Below, in pieces: positions 18,491-27,268 of a DNA stretch of 64,000 bases. A program made the position numbers and the translations under genes. The number at the start of each line of letters is the position of its first letter. Positions within the stretch are counted from its first letter, which is position 1. The DNA is from Gangjinia marincola (lineage in GTDB: Bacteria > Bacteroidota > Bacteroidia > Flavobacteriales > Flavobacteriaceae). The notes under the pieces are model-generated. The model was not told the DNA's origin and searched no databases. It saw only the letters and a program-made list of their open reading frames with translations. Location of the stretch: the NCBI RefSeq assembly GCF_039523415.1, contig NZ_BAAAFG010000015.1:610983-674982 (forward strand), read 5' to 3'.

Positions 18491-18502
18491 TGATTATCTT
18501 TG
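18472..18502 (+). promoter_or_regulatory. Promoter of the arsR-DUF6428-arsC operon
   Basis: The -7 element TATCTTTG (18495-18502) is an exact TAnnTTTG match, and the -33 TTG (18472-18474) lies in the palindrome centre with a 20-base spacer. The expected start of transcription is near 18508, leaving a leader of about 12 bases before the TTG start codon of arsR. Confidence 0.7.
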
Positions 18503-18520
18503 AATTATTAAACTAAAATT

Positions 18521-18844
18521 TTGGGAGCCACAAAACATAATATCTATACAAAAGAAACGAATCACTTAGCAGCGATTGCTAAAGTACTGGCTCATCCTGC
18601 TCGTATTGAAATCCTTAATTATATTAGCAAGCAACCTGAATGTATTTGCACCGATATTTCTGAAGAGATTGGTCTTTCACAACCTACTACTTCACAGCAT
18701 CTTCAAGTCATGCGAAGAGCAGGTATTTTAAAAGGGAAGTTTGAAGGTAAGAGTTTTTCGTATTGTATAGACCTTCAGGAATTGACAAGATTTCAAGAAT
18801 CATTACATAAATTTTTCACCTCCACAGCAGCGAAATGCTGTTAA
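18521..18844 (+). CDS. arsR: ArsR family arsenic-responsive repressor
   Basis: A 107-residue winged-helix repressor read from a TTG at 18521 (no better start lies upstream). The DNA-binding helix is SQPTTSQHLQVMRRAGIL (about residues 53-70). The metalloid site shows as C41-I-C43 just before the recognition helices, the place of the ELCVC motif in classical ArsR. Further Cys are C82 and a terminal pair C106-C107. It should repress its own operon through the overlapping 32-bp palindrome and release it when arsenite binds. DUF6428 and arsC genes follow with gaps of 10 and 9 bases. Confidence 0.93.
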   Translation: MGATKHNIYTKETNHLAAIAKVLAHPARIEILNYISKQPECICTDISEEIGLSQPTTSQHLQVMRRAGILKGKFEGKSFSYCIDLQELTRFQESLHKFFTSTAAKCC

Positions 18845-18854
18845 TTTTTATACT

Positions 18855-19340
18855 ATGTCAACAAGAGAATTTTTGGATTTATTAAAGGAACATCAGGGTA
18901 AATCATTACTGTTTGAGTATCAGCCCAATCTATATGTTGGAGCCAATTACCATATCACTGAAATAAAAAATACTCGGATTGACGCAGTTAATTGTGGGGG
19001 AGAGGCAGAGCAGTGGAATGAAACCATTATCCAATTGTGGGAAAGTCCGGAAGATAAAGAAACTAATACCCACATGACCGCATACAAAGCCTTGGGAATC
19101 TTGACTAAAGTAGACCAGATTAGAACCATGGATCGCAATGCCGAGGTGAAATTTGAGTACAGTAATGCTGATTTTCACACATCGATCATGCCTGTTCAAA
19201 AAATCGCTTCTGCCGAAGGAAAATTAATTATTCAGCTTCACACAAAGGCTACCGACTGTAAAGCCAAAGAGGCCTGTGGAATCCCTGAAGCAACTTTACA
19301 AGCAGAAAATGCGTGTGCTCCCGGTAGTGGCTGCTGCTAA
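18855..19340 (+). CDS. DUF6428 family protein with Cys-rich tail
   Basis: The 161-residue protein matches the family now called DUF6428, which I recall from Bacteroidota arsenic operons between arsR and arsC. It starts MSTREFLDLLKEHQGKSLLF and has YVGANYHITEIKN and a WNETIIQLWESPEDKET stretch. The C-terminal 27 residues hold five Cys (135, 141, 154, 160, 161), ending GSGCC. Such a tail could bind arsenite or hand it on; this is inference. Biochemical role unknown. Confidence 0.8.
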   Translation: MSTREFLDLLKEHQGKSLLFEYQPNLYVGANYHITEIKNTRIDAVNCGGEAEQWNETIIQLWESPEDKETNTHMTAYKALGILTKVDQIRTMDRNAEVKFEYSNADFHTSIMPVQKIASAEGKLIIQLHTKATDCKAKEACGIPEATLQAENACAPGSGCC

Positions 19341-19349
19341 AACAATACA

Positions 19350-19781
19350 ATGAAAAAAAGCATTTTAGTCCTTTGTACGGGTAATAGCTGTCGCAGCCAA
19401 ATGGCCCACGGCTATTTTAATCACTTTTTAGGAGATAAAGCTAACATCTATAGTGCAGGCATAGAAACCCACGGGCTCAATCCAGGTGCGGTCGCGATCA
19501 TGAAAAGGGATAATATAGATATCTCTGCACATACGTCAAATCATGTAGATGAATACAAGGATGTAAATTTTGATTATATCCTTACCGTTTGTGATCATGC
19601 CAATGAAAACTGCCCTTTCATTCCGTCAAAAAAAGCCGTAAGACTACATCATAATTTTAGTGATCCATCAAAGGTAAAAGGGACCAGAGAAGAGATTGAA
19701 CAGGCTTTTAAGGTAACTAGAGATCAAATAAAGCGTTATGTTGAAAATTTTGCACAAGAGTATTCTCAATCCACCTTGTAA
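19350..19781 (+). CDS. arsC: Arsenate reductase ArsC (low-molecular-weight phosphatase fold)
   Basis: ArsC reduces arsenate to arsenite. The 143-residue protein has the phosphatase-type loop C9-TGNS-C14-R15-S and a redox Cys pair C81 and C88 (VCDHANENCP). These match the Cys10/82/89 triad of thioredoxin-coupled ArsC from Gram-positive bacteria, so coupling to thioredoxin is likely. It ends the small ars operon; its last 16 bases overlap the convergent next gene. No arsenite efflux gene (acr3 or arsB) follows. Confidence 0.93.
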   Translation: MKKSILVLCTGNSCRSQMAHGYFNHFLGDKANIYSAGIETHGLNPGAVAIMKRDNIDISAHTSNHVDEYKDVNFDYILTVCDHANENCPFIPSKKAVRLHHNFSDPSKVKGTREEIEQAFKVTRDQIKRYVENFAQEYSQSTL

Positions 19782-20770
19782 TCTGAGGGTAACATTGTAC
19801 CCACTCCTTCTAATCCAAAAACGCCGCTATACATAATTGCTCCGTAAGGAATAAAAAGTCCCGTCGAATCAATATAAAAGTGATCAATACCTGGATTTTT
19901 GATAATCATTGATTGATCAGATAAAGAGTTATACACTATCGTTAACTTGTCTACCAGCATACTGATCTTGGTCAAACCATTTTCTTCATTGGAGATATTA
20001 TAGTAGCGATAAGGCATGGTCTCAAATCCTTTATGAAAGGTTCTAAATTTTTCTTCAGCTATTTTTTTGTCTCTTAGTGCCCTTAGATAATGCATGGATG
20101 AACCTAAATAGGTGTTTTTTCTGTTTTTGATGTATTTCTTTCTGGTTTTCTCAAAAGGATTAAAGAAGCTTGTTCCGGAAAAAAAGGACTGCTTTTTCAT
20201 GATTAATCCCATCTCTGTAGTAGTATAAAGGACTTCAAAGTCTTGCAAATTAAATGAAACCTTATACCCCAGATGTTTATTCTCTATAAGAATAGGTTCA
20301 TCACACCAGGCATATAATGTTTGATTTGATGGACTAAACTTTAATTCTACCTTTTCTAAATTTAGGATGGTACATTCTTGAGAAGCGATGGTTTTACCTA
20401 AAAATTCTTTTTTGAACTGTTTTTCTTTACGTTCTCTGGACCAGGGATCAGCTTCGATCACTACATCCATTAGTTTTTCTCTGGATTCTATTAGGTAAAC
20501 GTCAAAGGGGTTATTGGGTATAGCCTCTTGCTCAAATAGTTTAGGAGAATATCCTGTGTAGCTAATAATCAGCGGAGCGATACCATTGATTTTTTTTATT
20601 TCAAAATAACCTTCTGGATTTGTAATCACTCCGGTTGTTGTTCCATCATAGTACACCGAAACATCCTGTAAGGGCTCTTTGGTTAGGGCATCAAAAACGC
20701 GTCCTTTGATCGCTTGGGCCTGAGACAAAAGTGTACAAAGAAATAGAAGGACAAAGAATTTAGCGCTCAT
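19766..20770 (-). CDS. Secreted CarboxypepD_reg-like domain protein
   Basis: The 334-residue protein has a signal peptide (ending LSQAQA near residue 20), then a carboxypeptidase-D regulatory-like beta-sandwich (KGRVFDALTKEPLQDVSVYY through ISYTGYSPKLF, about residues 22-80). An uncharacterised ~250-residue region with no membrane barrel follows. It could be a periplasmic or surface protein. Its start overlaps the end of the upstream OlsF-like gene by 11 bases, so the two form one minus-strand operon; whether they share a function is unknown. Confidence 0.75.
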   Translation of the reverse strand: MSAKFFVLLFLCTLLSQAQAIKGRVFDALTKEPLQDVSVYYDGTTTGVITNPEGYFEIKKINGIAPLIISYTGYSPKLFEQEAIPNNPFDVYLIESREKLMDVVIEADPWSRERKEKQFKKEFLGKTIASQECTILNLEKVELKFSPSNQTLYAWCDEPILIENKHLGYKVSFNLQDFEVLYTTTEMGLIMKKQSFFSGTSFFNPFEKTRKKYIKNRKNTYLGSSMHYLRALRDKKIAEEKFRTFHKGFETMPYRYYNISNEENGLTKISMLVDKLTIVYNSLSDQSMIIKNPGIDHFYIDSTGLFIPYGAIMYSGVFGLEGVGTMLPSDYKVD

Positions 20771-22571
20771 TTTTTTCCATCATCTTTCGCTCAATTTCTG
20801 CCTGAAACTCTTCCATCACGGGTTTTACAGTACCTTCGGGTAAGTCGGCTATTTTGATGTACATCAACCCATCTACAGAATTATTAAAATGGGGATCAAC
20901 ATTAAACGCAACTACCCGGGCATTCTGCTTTACATACTTTTTTAAAAGTACAGGCATACGTAAAGAACCAGGTTCTATCTCGTCAATAATCTTATCAAAT
21001 TTGCCTAAATCTGCTTTTGTTTCGTCAAAAACAAAATCTTTGTCGGCATCATTTAATTTTACTTTAAATTCTTTTTTAGGTCGTACATACTGTGCCACAA
21101 AAGGATCGTAATAATGAGACATCATAAATTCAATCATCAGGGATTTTGAAAATGCCGAAAATTTATCGCTAATACTTACTCCGCCGATTAAATATTGATG
21201 AGAGGGAAAACGCAATGTACAATGCACGATGCCTTTCCAAAGCAGGAAAAGTGGTAAAGGCTTTTGTTGATATTCATTGATGATAAACGCTCTACCCATC
21301 TCAATGGATTGACTCATCATTCTATACAGTTCTGGTTCAAACCGAAACAATTCTTGCAGATAAAATCCGTCAATCCCGTGGGTTGCGAATATTTCTTCCC
21401 CCATCCCCATACGATAAGCACCGGCGATTTTATGCGCTTCATTATCCCACAAGAACATATGGTGATAGTAGTCATCAAATTTATCCAGATCAATGGGTTT
21501 ATTACTTCCCTCGCCAATCGCCCTAAAAGTGATCTCCCGTAGCCGGCCAATTTCTCTTAAGATATTTGGAATAGTTTCCTTTTTAGCCAAAAAGACTTCG
21601 TAATTTTTTGTTTCTAACAATCGCTTGTCATTGTTTCGGCAAAATTCGATTTCGGTGCGCATAGAAGACTCTTCCGTTTCACCGGCAATTTTCTTAGGCG
21701 TTTTTGAGATCTTCAGATTCTTTGGAATCGTCTTGATTAAACTCTGTTTCTTGTCATAGGTATTTCGAAGCATGTAGGTTTTCTTCCGAAGGAAATCAGT
21801 GAATTCTTCCAAACTTTCATGTTCCTTTTGGTCCTTAGGTAAAATAGGTCGACCAATACGTATGTTGATTTTTCGATTTTTCTGCGTAAGCATCTCCCGG
21901 GGCAGTTGGGCAGTTCTAAATATTCCGCTTAACGCGGAAAGGCGATAGAAAAGTTTACTATTTCTCGCATGAAAGTAGATTGGAATTACCGGGACATCAG
22001 CTTTTTGAATTAATCGCATTGCCGAAGCCTCCCAAGGCCGATCCACAATAAGCTTTCCTTCTTTATGAGTAGAAACCTCACCTGCCGGAAAAATCCCCAA
22101 TGCGTGTCCTTGTTTTAGATGCGTAATAGCTTCTTTTAATCCCTGTAAACTTGATTTAGCCTCTTTGTGATCTTCAAAAGGATTCACAGGCATAACATAA
22201 GGTTTGATCGGCTCTACCCGATGCAATAAAAAGTTTGCGATTACCTTAAAGTCCTTTCGTTTCTCCAGCAGTATTTTCAGGAGAATAATTCCGTCAATCC
22301 CTCCTAAAGGGTGATTGGAAATCGTGATAAACGGACCTTCTTTTGGAATGCGCTTTAAATCTTCTTCAGGGATTTCGTATTCTACCTCAAAGCGGTTGAG
22401 GAGTGATGTGAGAAAGTCTTCTGCATTTAGTTTTTTTCGGGTTTCATATACGTTGTTTAGTGCAGAGAGCTTGGTGGCTTTTAAAAGTAATTTTCCTATA
22501 CCACGTCCTAATGCCCCCAGTTTATCTAACTTGAGAACATGAGCGACCTCCTGTGCATTTACAAATCCCAT
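20760..22571 (-). CDS. olsF: OlsF-like bifunctional acyltransferase (aminolipid synthesis)
   Basis: The ~603-residue protein joins two acyltransferases. The N-terminal half is PlsC/OlsA-like, with ISNHPLGGIDG (about residue 87) and the FPAGEVS motif about 75 residues on. The C-terminal half is OlsB-like, with LREITFRAIGEGSNKPIDLD followed by DYYHHMFLWD and AGAYRMG. This order matches OlsF, described in Serratia and present in Flavobacterium, where one protein makes ornithine lipids by N- and O-acylation. I use ATG 22571; a GTG at 22586 is an alternative. The amino-acid headgroup (ornithine, glycine or other) cannot be read. Confidence 0.85.
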   Translation of the reverse strand: MGFVNAQEVAHVLKLDKLGALGRGIGKLLLKATKLSALNNVYETRKKLNAEDFLTSLLNRFEVEYEIPEEDLKRIPKEGPFITISNHPLGGIDGIILLKILLEKRKDFKVIANFLLHRVEPIKPYVMPVNPFEDHKEAKSSLQGLKEAITHLKQGHALGIFPAGEVSTHKEGKLIVDRPWEASAMRLIQKADVPVIPIYFHARNSKLFYRLSALSGIFRTAQLPREMLTQKNRKINIRIGRPILPKDQKEHESLEEFTDFLRKKTYMLRNTYDKKQSLIKTIPKNLKISKTPKKIAGETEESSMRTEIEFCRNNDKRLLETKNYEVFLAKKETIPNILREIGRLREITFRAIGEGSNKPIDLDKFDDYYHHMFLWDNEAHKIAGAYRMGMGEEIFATHGIDGFYLQELFRFEPELYRMMSQSIEMGRAFIINEYQQKPLPLFLLWKGIVHCTLRFPSHQYLIGGVSISDKFSAFSKSLMIEFMMSHYYDPFVAQYVRPKKEFKVKLNDADKDFVFDETKADLGKFDKIIDEIEPGSLRMPVLLKKYVKQNARVVAFNVDPHFNNSVDGLMYIKIADLPEGTVKPVMEEFQAEIERKMMEKNER

Positions 22572-22619
22572 ACGTACCTTATTCACACAAAGATAAAAAA
22601 CCTAAGTTGCAAGTGTTAA

Positions 22620-23870
22620 CTATTCTTTTATCACTAGTTGAATAGTTTCTTGTGTAAGCTGTTTTAATAAAACTTCTTTTCCCGATTCAATAGTGTCAAT
22701 GGCATCCTGCGTAAAGTGTCGTATAGTATAAAGACTAACATCTTTAGTAAATGTTACTTTAAACTTTGCTTTTAGGTGATTGATTAATTTTTCTAATAAA
22801 TTGAATCTATTATCTATACAAATTGAAAAGCTGATCGCAGAGTTTTGAATAAGATCCACCTTAATTTGATATTTATGAAACAGACTAAAAATCTCACTGA
22901 TATTATCTTCTACGATAAACGAAAAATCAAGAGAAGATAATGAGATCAGCACCTGAGCCTTTTTAACGATAAAACAAGGAATCAACGGGTCAATCACCTG
23001 TCCTTTACTTACAGCTGTCCCCGGGTTTTCGGGATGTAAAAATGACTTTACGTATAGTGGAATCTCCTTACGCTGCAAAGGCTGTAATGTTTTAGGGTGA
23101 ATGACAGATGCCCCGTAAAAAGCTAGTTCAATAGCTTCTTCATAGGATATTTGATGTAGCAATTGGGTATCCTTAAACACCCTGGGATCTCCATTAAGAA
23201 CACCGGGCACGTCTTTCCAAATAGTGACATCATTCGCATTAAGGCAGTAAGCAAATATCGCAGCGGTGTAATCACTCCCTTCCCGGCCAAGTGTGGTGGT
23301 AAAGTTATTTTGTTGGGATCCAATAAAACCTTGGGTGATCGTAAGCGTATCCCTTGCGTCTATAGTTTGAATCGCTTCATAACTACCTTCCCAGTCTACA
23401 TTTGCATCTCTATAGACATCATTTGTTTTCACATATTCACGGGCATCAATCCAGTGGTTTTTGATGTCATGAAGACTAAGAAATTCGCTAATGATCGTTG
23501 TACTAATCAATTCACCAAAACAAATGATTTGATCGTAAACAAAATCATAGGTGGTCGATTTATTCCAGGATAAAAAGTGTAAAAGACCATCAAACCAGGT
23601 GGCTACTTTTTGATGGATTTCATGACCTTTAGGAAAAAGCTCATCAATAATACCCTCGTGATATGTAATCACTTCTTGAAGCGCCTGTTTTTCAGATCCT
23701 TTTTGATTGAGGTAATCCTGAATAACACGTTCCAGTGCATTGGTTGTTTTACCCATAGCAGAAACAACGACTAACTTATTTTTAGGTCCTGTTTTTCGCA
23801 AGACAGTAAGGACATTCCTAACAGCGCTAGCATCTTTTACTGATGCTCCGCCAAATTTAAATACATTCAT
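22620..23870 (-). CDS. Aspartate kinase
   Basis: Aspartate kinase phosphorylates aspartate, the first step toward lysine, threonine and methionine. The 416-residue protein begins MNVFKFGGASVKDASA and has the TTLGREGSDYTAAIFA active-site segment and WKDVPGVLNGDPRVF. After residue ~290 come ACT-like regulatory domains (QVLISLSSLDFSFI, KVDLIQNSAISFSI). It is monofunctional, with no homoserine dehydrogenase domain. ATG 23870 shares a base with the stop of the upstream GNAT gene (TGATG), so the two are coupled. Confidence 0.93.
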   Translation of the reverse strand: MNVFKFGGASVKDASAVRNVLTVLRKTGPKNKLVVVSAMGKTTNALERVIQDYLNQKGSEKQALQEVITYHEGIIDELFPKGHEIHQKVATWFDGLLHFLSWNKSTTYDFVYDQIICFGELISTTIISEFLSLHDIKNHWIDAREYVKTNDVYRDANVDWEGSYEAIQTIDARDTLTITQGFIGSQQNNFTTTLGREGSDYTAAIFAYCLNANDVTIWKDVPGVLNGDPRVFKDTQLLHQISYEEAIELAFYGASVIHPKTLQPLQRKEIPLYVKSFLHPENPGTAVSKGQVIDPLIPCFIVKKAQVLISLSSLDFSFIVEDNISEIFSLFHKYQIKVDLIQNSAISFSICIDNRFNLLEKLINHLKAKFKVTFTKDVSLYTIRHFTQDAIDTIESGKEVLLKQLTQETIQLVIKE

Positions 23871-24349
23871 CAATTTGAACTTAGGTAATAAGAAATTTGT
23901 TGTTCACTCATTTGGACAGTGTACCAATCTTTAAGCACATTGGCACCACTTTTTTTATAAAAATTTATTGCAGGTGTATTCCAGTCTAATACTACCCATT
24001 CTACGCGGCGTACTCCCTCATTCTTGGCATATTCCAGTACACGTTTATATAGAGCTACTCCTAATCCTTTTCTGCGCCAGTCTTTGTGAACAATGAGGTC
24101 TTCCAGATGTACGGTTTTACCCTTCCAAGTAGAGAATCTAAAATAAACCAGCGCCATACCATGAATTGAATTATTGACCTCTGCAACAAAACAAGTAAAT
24201 TGTGGGGAATCCCCAAAGCCCGCCTGTTCTAATTCTTTAAGCGTAACCTCAACAGCCCCTGGTTCTTTCTCAAAATCAGCTAGTTGCTGAATTAGCTCAA
24301 GAACAGCAGGCACGTCATTTACAGTTGCTTTTCGTATAATAAAATCCAT
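23870..24349 (-). CDS. GNAT family N-acetyltransferase
   Basis: A 159-residue protein with the GNAT fold: IIRKATVNDVPAVLELIQQL at the start, HLEDLIVHKDWRRKGLGVAL holding the acetyl-CoA motif (RRKGLG), and VLDWNTPAINFYKKSGA near the end. This is the diamine N-acetyltransferase-like subgroup by overall pattern, but the substrate is uncertain. I use ATG 24349; an in-frame upstream start adds 32 residues over the fbp promoter region and is unlikely. It is coupled to aspartate kinase. Confidence 0.85.
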   Translation of the reverse strand: MDFIIRKATVNDVPAVLELIQQLADFEKEPGAVEVTLKELEQAGFGDSPQFTCFVAEVNNSIHGMALVYFRFSTWKGKTVHLEDLIVHKDWRRKGLGVALYKRVLEYAKNEGVRRVEWVVLDWNTPAINFYKKSGANVLKDWYTVQMSEQQISYYLSSN

Positions 24350-24429
24350 GAAATTAATTTGAGGTAAAAATAGGCATTGAATTTTAATTAGAATCTTTAC
24401 GAAAACGTTATAGTTCTTCTTTATTTTGA

Positions 24430-24437
24430 TATTTTTG
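24430..24437 (+). promoter_or_regulatory. -7 element of the fbp promoter
   Basis: TATTTTTG is an exact TAnnTTTG match 24 bases before the fbp ATG. No clear -33 TTG is visible at the usual spacing. Confidence 0.5.
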
Positions 24438-24461
24438 CGGCTCAAACCTCAAATCAACCAC

Positions 24462-25469
24462 ATGTCATCAAAAGTGCAAACCTTAGGAGAATTTATCATA
24501 GGGAATCAATCAGAATTTGCCTACTCTACAGGAGAGCTATCTCGTCTTATCAATTCCATTCGGTTGGCCGCTAAGGTGGTAAATCACGAAGTAAACAAGG
24601 CCGGCTTAGTGGATATTACCGGCGCAGTTGGTGACACCAATATTCAGGGAGAAGAGCAGCAAAAACTGGATGTGTATGCCAATGAAAAATTCATTCAAAC
24701 CCTCACGAACAGAGAAATTGTCTGCGGAATAGCTTCAGAAGAGGAAGACGATTTCATTACGATTAAAGGGCATAACAAAGATCATCAAAATAAATATGTC
24801 GTACTGATAGATCCGCTGGATGGAAGCTCAAATATCGATGTAAATATTTCAGTAGGGACAATATTTTCAATTTATCGTAGGATTACACCCGAAGGAACAC
24901 CTGTAACTTTAAAAGATTTTCTCCAACCCGGAAGAAATCAAGTTGCCGCGGGCTATATTATGTACGGGACAAGTACCATGATGGTTTATACTACAGGACA
25001 TGGAGTGAATGGCTTTACCCTAAATCCGGCAATTGGAACCTATTATCTTTCACATCCAAATATAAAACTGGCAGAAACCGGTAAAATCTATTCGATTAAT
25101 GAGGGGAATTACATTAAATTTCCGCAAGGAGTAAAAAATTATTTAAAATACTGTCAGTTAGAAGAAGAGGATCGCCCCTACACATCACGTTATATTGGAT
25201 CGCTGGTAGCAGATATCCACCGCAACATGCTAAAAGGAGGTATTTACATTTATCCAGAAACTTCTACCGCACCAAATGGAAAATTGCGATTGCTGTACGA
25301 ATGTAATCCCATGGCGATGATTGTGGAGCAGGCCGGGGGTAAGGCTAGCGATGGCTTCACTAGAATACTAGACATTCAACCCACAGAACTTCACCAGCGC
25401 GTACCGTTCTTCTGCGGAAGCAAAAAAATGGTCGAAAAAGCAGAAGAATTTATGCAGAAAGAGGGTTAG
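24462..25469 (+). CDS. fbp: Fructose-1,6-bisphosphatase, class I
   Basis: The gluconeogenic enzyme hydrolyses fructose 1,6-bisphosphate to fructose 6-phosphate with Mg2+. The 335-residue protein (ATG 24462; an upstream in-frame ATG overlaps the promoter) carries SEEEDDF and the metal-binding signature LIDPLDGSSNIDVN. The C-terminal region has LLYECNPMAMIVEQAGGKAS. Length and motifs are normal for class I. It stands alone, divergent from the GNAT/aspartate kinase unit. Confidence 0.97.
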   Translation: MSSKVQTLGEFIIGNQSEFAYSTGELSRLINSIRLAAKVVNHEVNKAGLVDITGAVGDTNIQGEEQQKLDVYANEKFIQTLTNREIVCGIASEEEDDFITIKGHNKDHQNKYVVLIDPLDGSSNIDVNISVGTIFSIYRRITPEGTPVTLKDFLQPGRNQVAAGYIMYGTSTMMVYTTGHGVNGFTLNPAIGTYYLSHPNIKLAETGKIYSINEGNYIKFPQGVKNYLKYCQLEEEDRPYTSRYIGSLVADIHRNMLKGGIYIYPETSTAPNGKLRLLYECNPMAMIVEQAGGKASDGFTRILDIQPTELHQRVPFFCGSKKMVEKAEEFMQKEG

Positions 25470-25477
25470 TGAATTGC

Positions 25478-25900
25478 TTACCGATTCAACAAATACTCGT
25501 AATCTTCAAAACTTAAGTGCCCGCTCATAATATCTACAGACCGTTTAATTATTTTAACAGCTTCATCATCGCTAAAACCAAGGCCGATGGCATATTTGCT
25601 CACCAAATTCAATTCTTCATCATCAATTTCGCGATCAGCAAAAATGATTTTAAATAAATCGTGTAAACGCTCCAGGCGTTTTTGCTTGCTATCTGGCGGA
25701 TTGATGGGATAGCCTTCAGGATTTTTAAGGATCTTTTTATACTCTTCTACACTAATATCTAAGCGTCTTGAAAATCTTCCCAGCAATGCGAATTCTTCTT
25801 CATTAAGATCACCATCAACAATCGCTAAGCGCACAATAGAGGCAAAGTGACTTACGTTTCGGGTGTGTTCACCGCTACCAAATAAATCTGAAAATGACAT
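25478..25900 (-). CDS. TerB-like domain protein
   Basis: A 140-residue soluble helical protein with the TerB/DjlA-type signature: FASIVRLAIVDGDLNEEEFALL near residue 18, and a second acidic turn (FADREIDDEELNLV) near residue 90. These Asp-rich loops may bind metal ions. TerB domains occur in tellurite-resistance and DjlA co-chaperone proteins, but a lone domain like this has no defined role. It is convergent with fbp (8 bases apart). Confidence 0.82.
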   Translation of the reverse strand: MSFSDLFGSGEHTRNVSHFASIVRLAIVDGDLNEEEFALLGRFSRRLDISVEEYKKILKNPEGYPINPPDSKQKRLERLHDLFKIIFADREIDDEELNLVSKYAIGLGFSDDEAVKIIKRSVDIMSGHLSFEDYEYLLNR

Positions 25901-25967
25901 GTATATAAATTTAAGTGCGGTAAAGATACATAATGCTATATTTTCTTAGGAGCTAAGGTCATTTTAT

Positions 25968-27170
25968 TTAGCTCTCTAAAATAAAATTATAGTGATTTGC
26001 CGATTCAATTTTATCTAGCCGATTTTTGAAGTTTATAAAATCCGATTCGTAATTCTTTATTTTTTTTAAGAGCTTCTCAGCGTCATAATTCTTATAGTCT
26101 ATTTCTTTTGCTTTTTCAGTAAATTCAATTGCTTTTTCAAAATCTCTTAGATTTAAGTAAGAACTGGACATATTCATATAACAAACCCACAATCCTTTCT
26201 TCTCACCTTTATTATTTTCATCTAAATTTTTAGAAATCGTAGCTAGTTTTTCAATTAAGTTTGTAAGGGGCTTCCTAATTTTTGTAAAATACGAATTTCC
26301 TAGCGTATCATTTGTGATTTTAAAACCGATTGATTTTTTGCTTTTTAATTCAGACTTTGTCTTAAGAAATAAATTCTCATAGGTTGTACTGAATAAATTT
26401 TGACGATTCTCTTTGTTTAATTTCAATTGAGAAATTGTTGTTTCAACTAATTCTGTTATTCGTTTAGCCCAATCATACTTTTTTGTTTTTGAAACACTAT
26501 AGTATTTTTTTGCCCCTGGTAAAACTTCTCCTTCTAATTTTTCTTTCAGAATATAACCGGGCAGCTTCCTCATTGAGTAAATAAATTCATTTCCTATGAG
26601 TGAACTTATTATGTTTTTTTTACTGTATTCTTGAGCTTCTTCAACACTTTTGAAATTATTTAAGAATTTTGAATCCCGATAATCGCTTCTAGTCTGTCCC
26701 GTAAAGGTCGCAACAGTGTCCCTTGAAACTGAATTTAATATGGTATAATTATAGTCTAACGAATAATGGAGAGTAGCATTATAAGGGCGTTCTACTTCGG
26801 CTTCTGTATCTTTGACGTTGACATCGACGCGTAAATTATCGATATTAATATGTATCATCATTTTATCTTTTTTGGTCGAAGTTTTGGAGTAGGTAAAATG
26901 ATTGAGCATTGCGGCATTAGTCAATATGTCCTCTTTCTTTAGAAACTCTCCGTAGCTGTAAAGCGTAAGATCTTTCTGAAACTCATTGTTTACATAGAGT
27001 TTGCTGGGAACTGCACTTAAACTTACGTCGACTTCATAGTATTGATAACCTGCGGGTAATATAACTTCTGGATATGATTTGAGATAAACATCAACATATT
27101 TTTGTTTAGCTGATTGAGAAAAAACAAATACAGGACTTATAAAGAGAAGTCTTAGGATGATTTTCAGCAT
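25968..27170 (-). CDS. Secreted protein with a C-terminal TPR-like region, unknown function
   Basis: The ~400-residue protein begins with a signal peptide (ending VFVFSQ). I use ATG 27170; an in-frame TTG at 27197 adds nine residues. The middle has no domain that I recognise. The C-terminal ~90 residues include a TPR unit (MNMSSSYLNLRDFEKAIEFT). Charged Lys-rich segments are frequent. It stands alone on the minus strand, divergent from ileS. I cannot assign a role. Confidence 0.7.
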   Translation of the reverse strand: MLKIILRLLFISPVFVFSQSAKQKYVDVYLKSYPEVILPAGYQYYEVDVSLSAVPSKLYVNNEFQKDLTLYSYGEFLKKEDILTNAAMLNHFTYSKTSTKKDKMMIHINIDNLRVDVNVKDTEAEVERPYNATLHYSLDYNYTILNSVSRDTVATFTGQTRSDYRDSKFLNNFKSVEEAQEYSKKNIISSLIGNEFIYSMRKLPGYILKEKLEGEVLPGAKKYYSVSKTKKYDWAKRITELVETTISQLKLNKENRQNLFSTTYENLFLKTKSELKSKKSIGFKITNDTLGNSYFTKIRKPLTNLIEKLATISKNLDENNKGEKKGLWVCYMNMSSSYLNLRDFEKAIEFTEKAKEIDYKNYDAEKLLKKIKNYESDFINFKNRLDKIESANHYNFILES

Positions 27171-27238
27171 TAGAATTTTTAATAATTTGAATTTCAAATA
27201 TAGAATAATTAGTAAAGAAAATTTCAGCTTAAATTCCG

Positions 27239-27246
27239 TACTTTTG
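27239..27246 (+). promoter_or_regulatory. -7 element of the ileS promoter
   Basis: TACTTTTG matches TAnnTTTG exactly, 22 bases before the ileS ATG. No clear -33 TTG. Confidence 0.5.
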
Positions 27247-27268
27247 CATCCTTAAATTTGACCCGAAA

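Noticed and set aside
19766..19781. Frameshift or truncation at the end of arsC
   Set aside because: The overlap with the convergent gene is short and both proteins end normally with complete domains.
25478..25900. Tellurite resistance gene
   Set aside because: Only a lone TerB-like domain is present with no terC, terD or terZ neighbours, so a resistance role is not supported.
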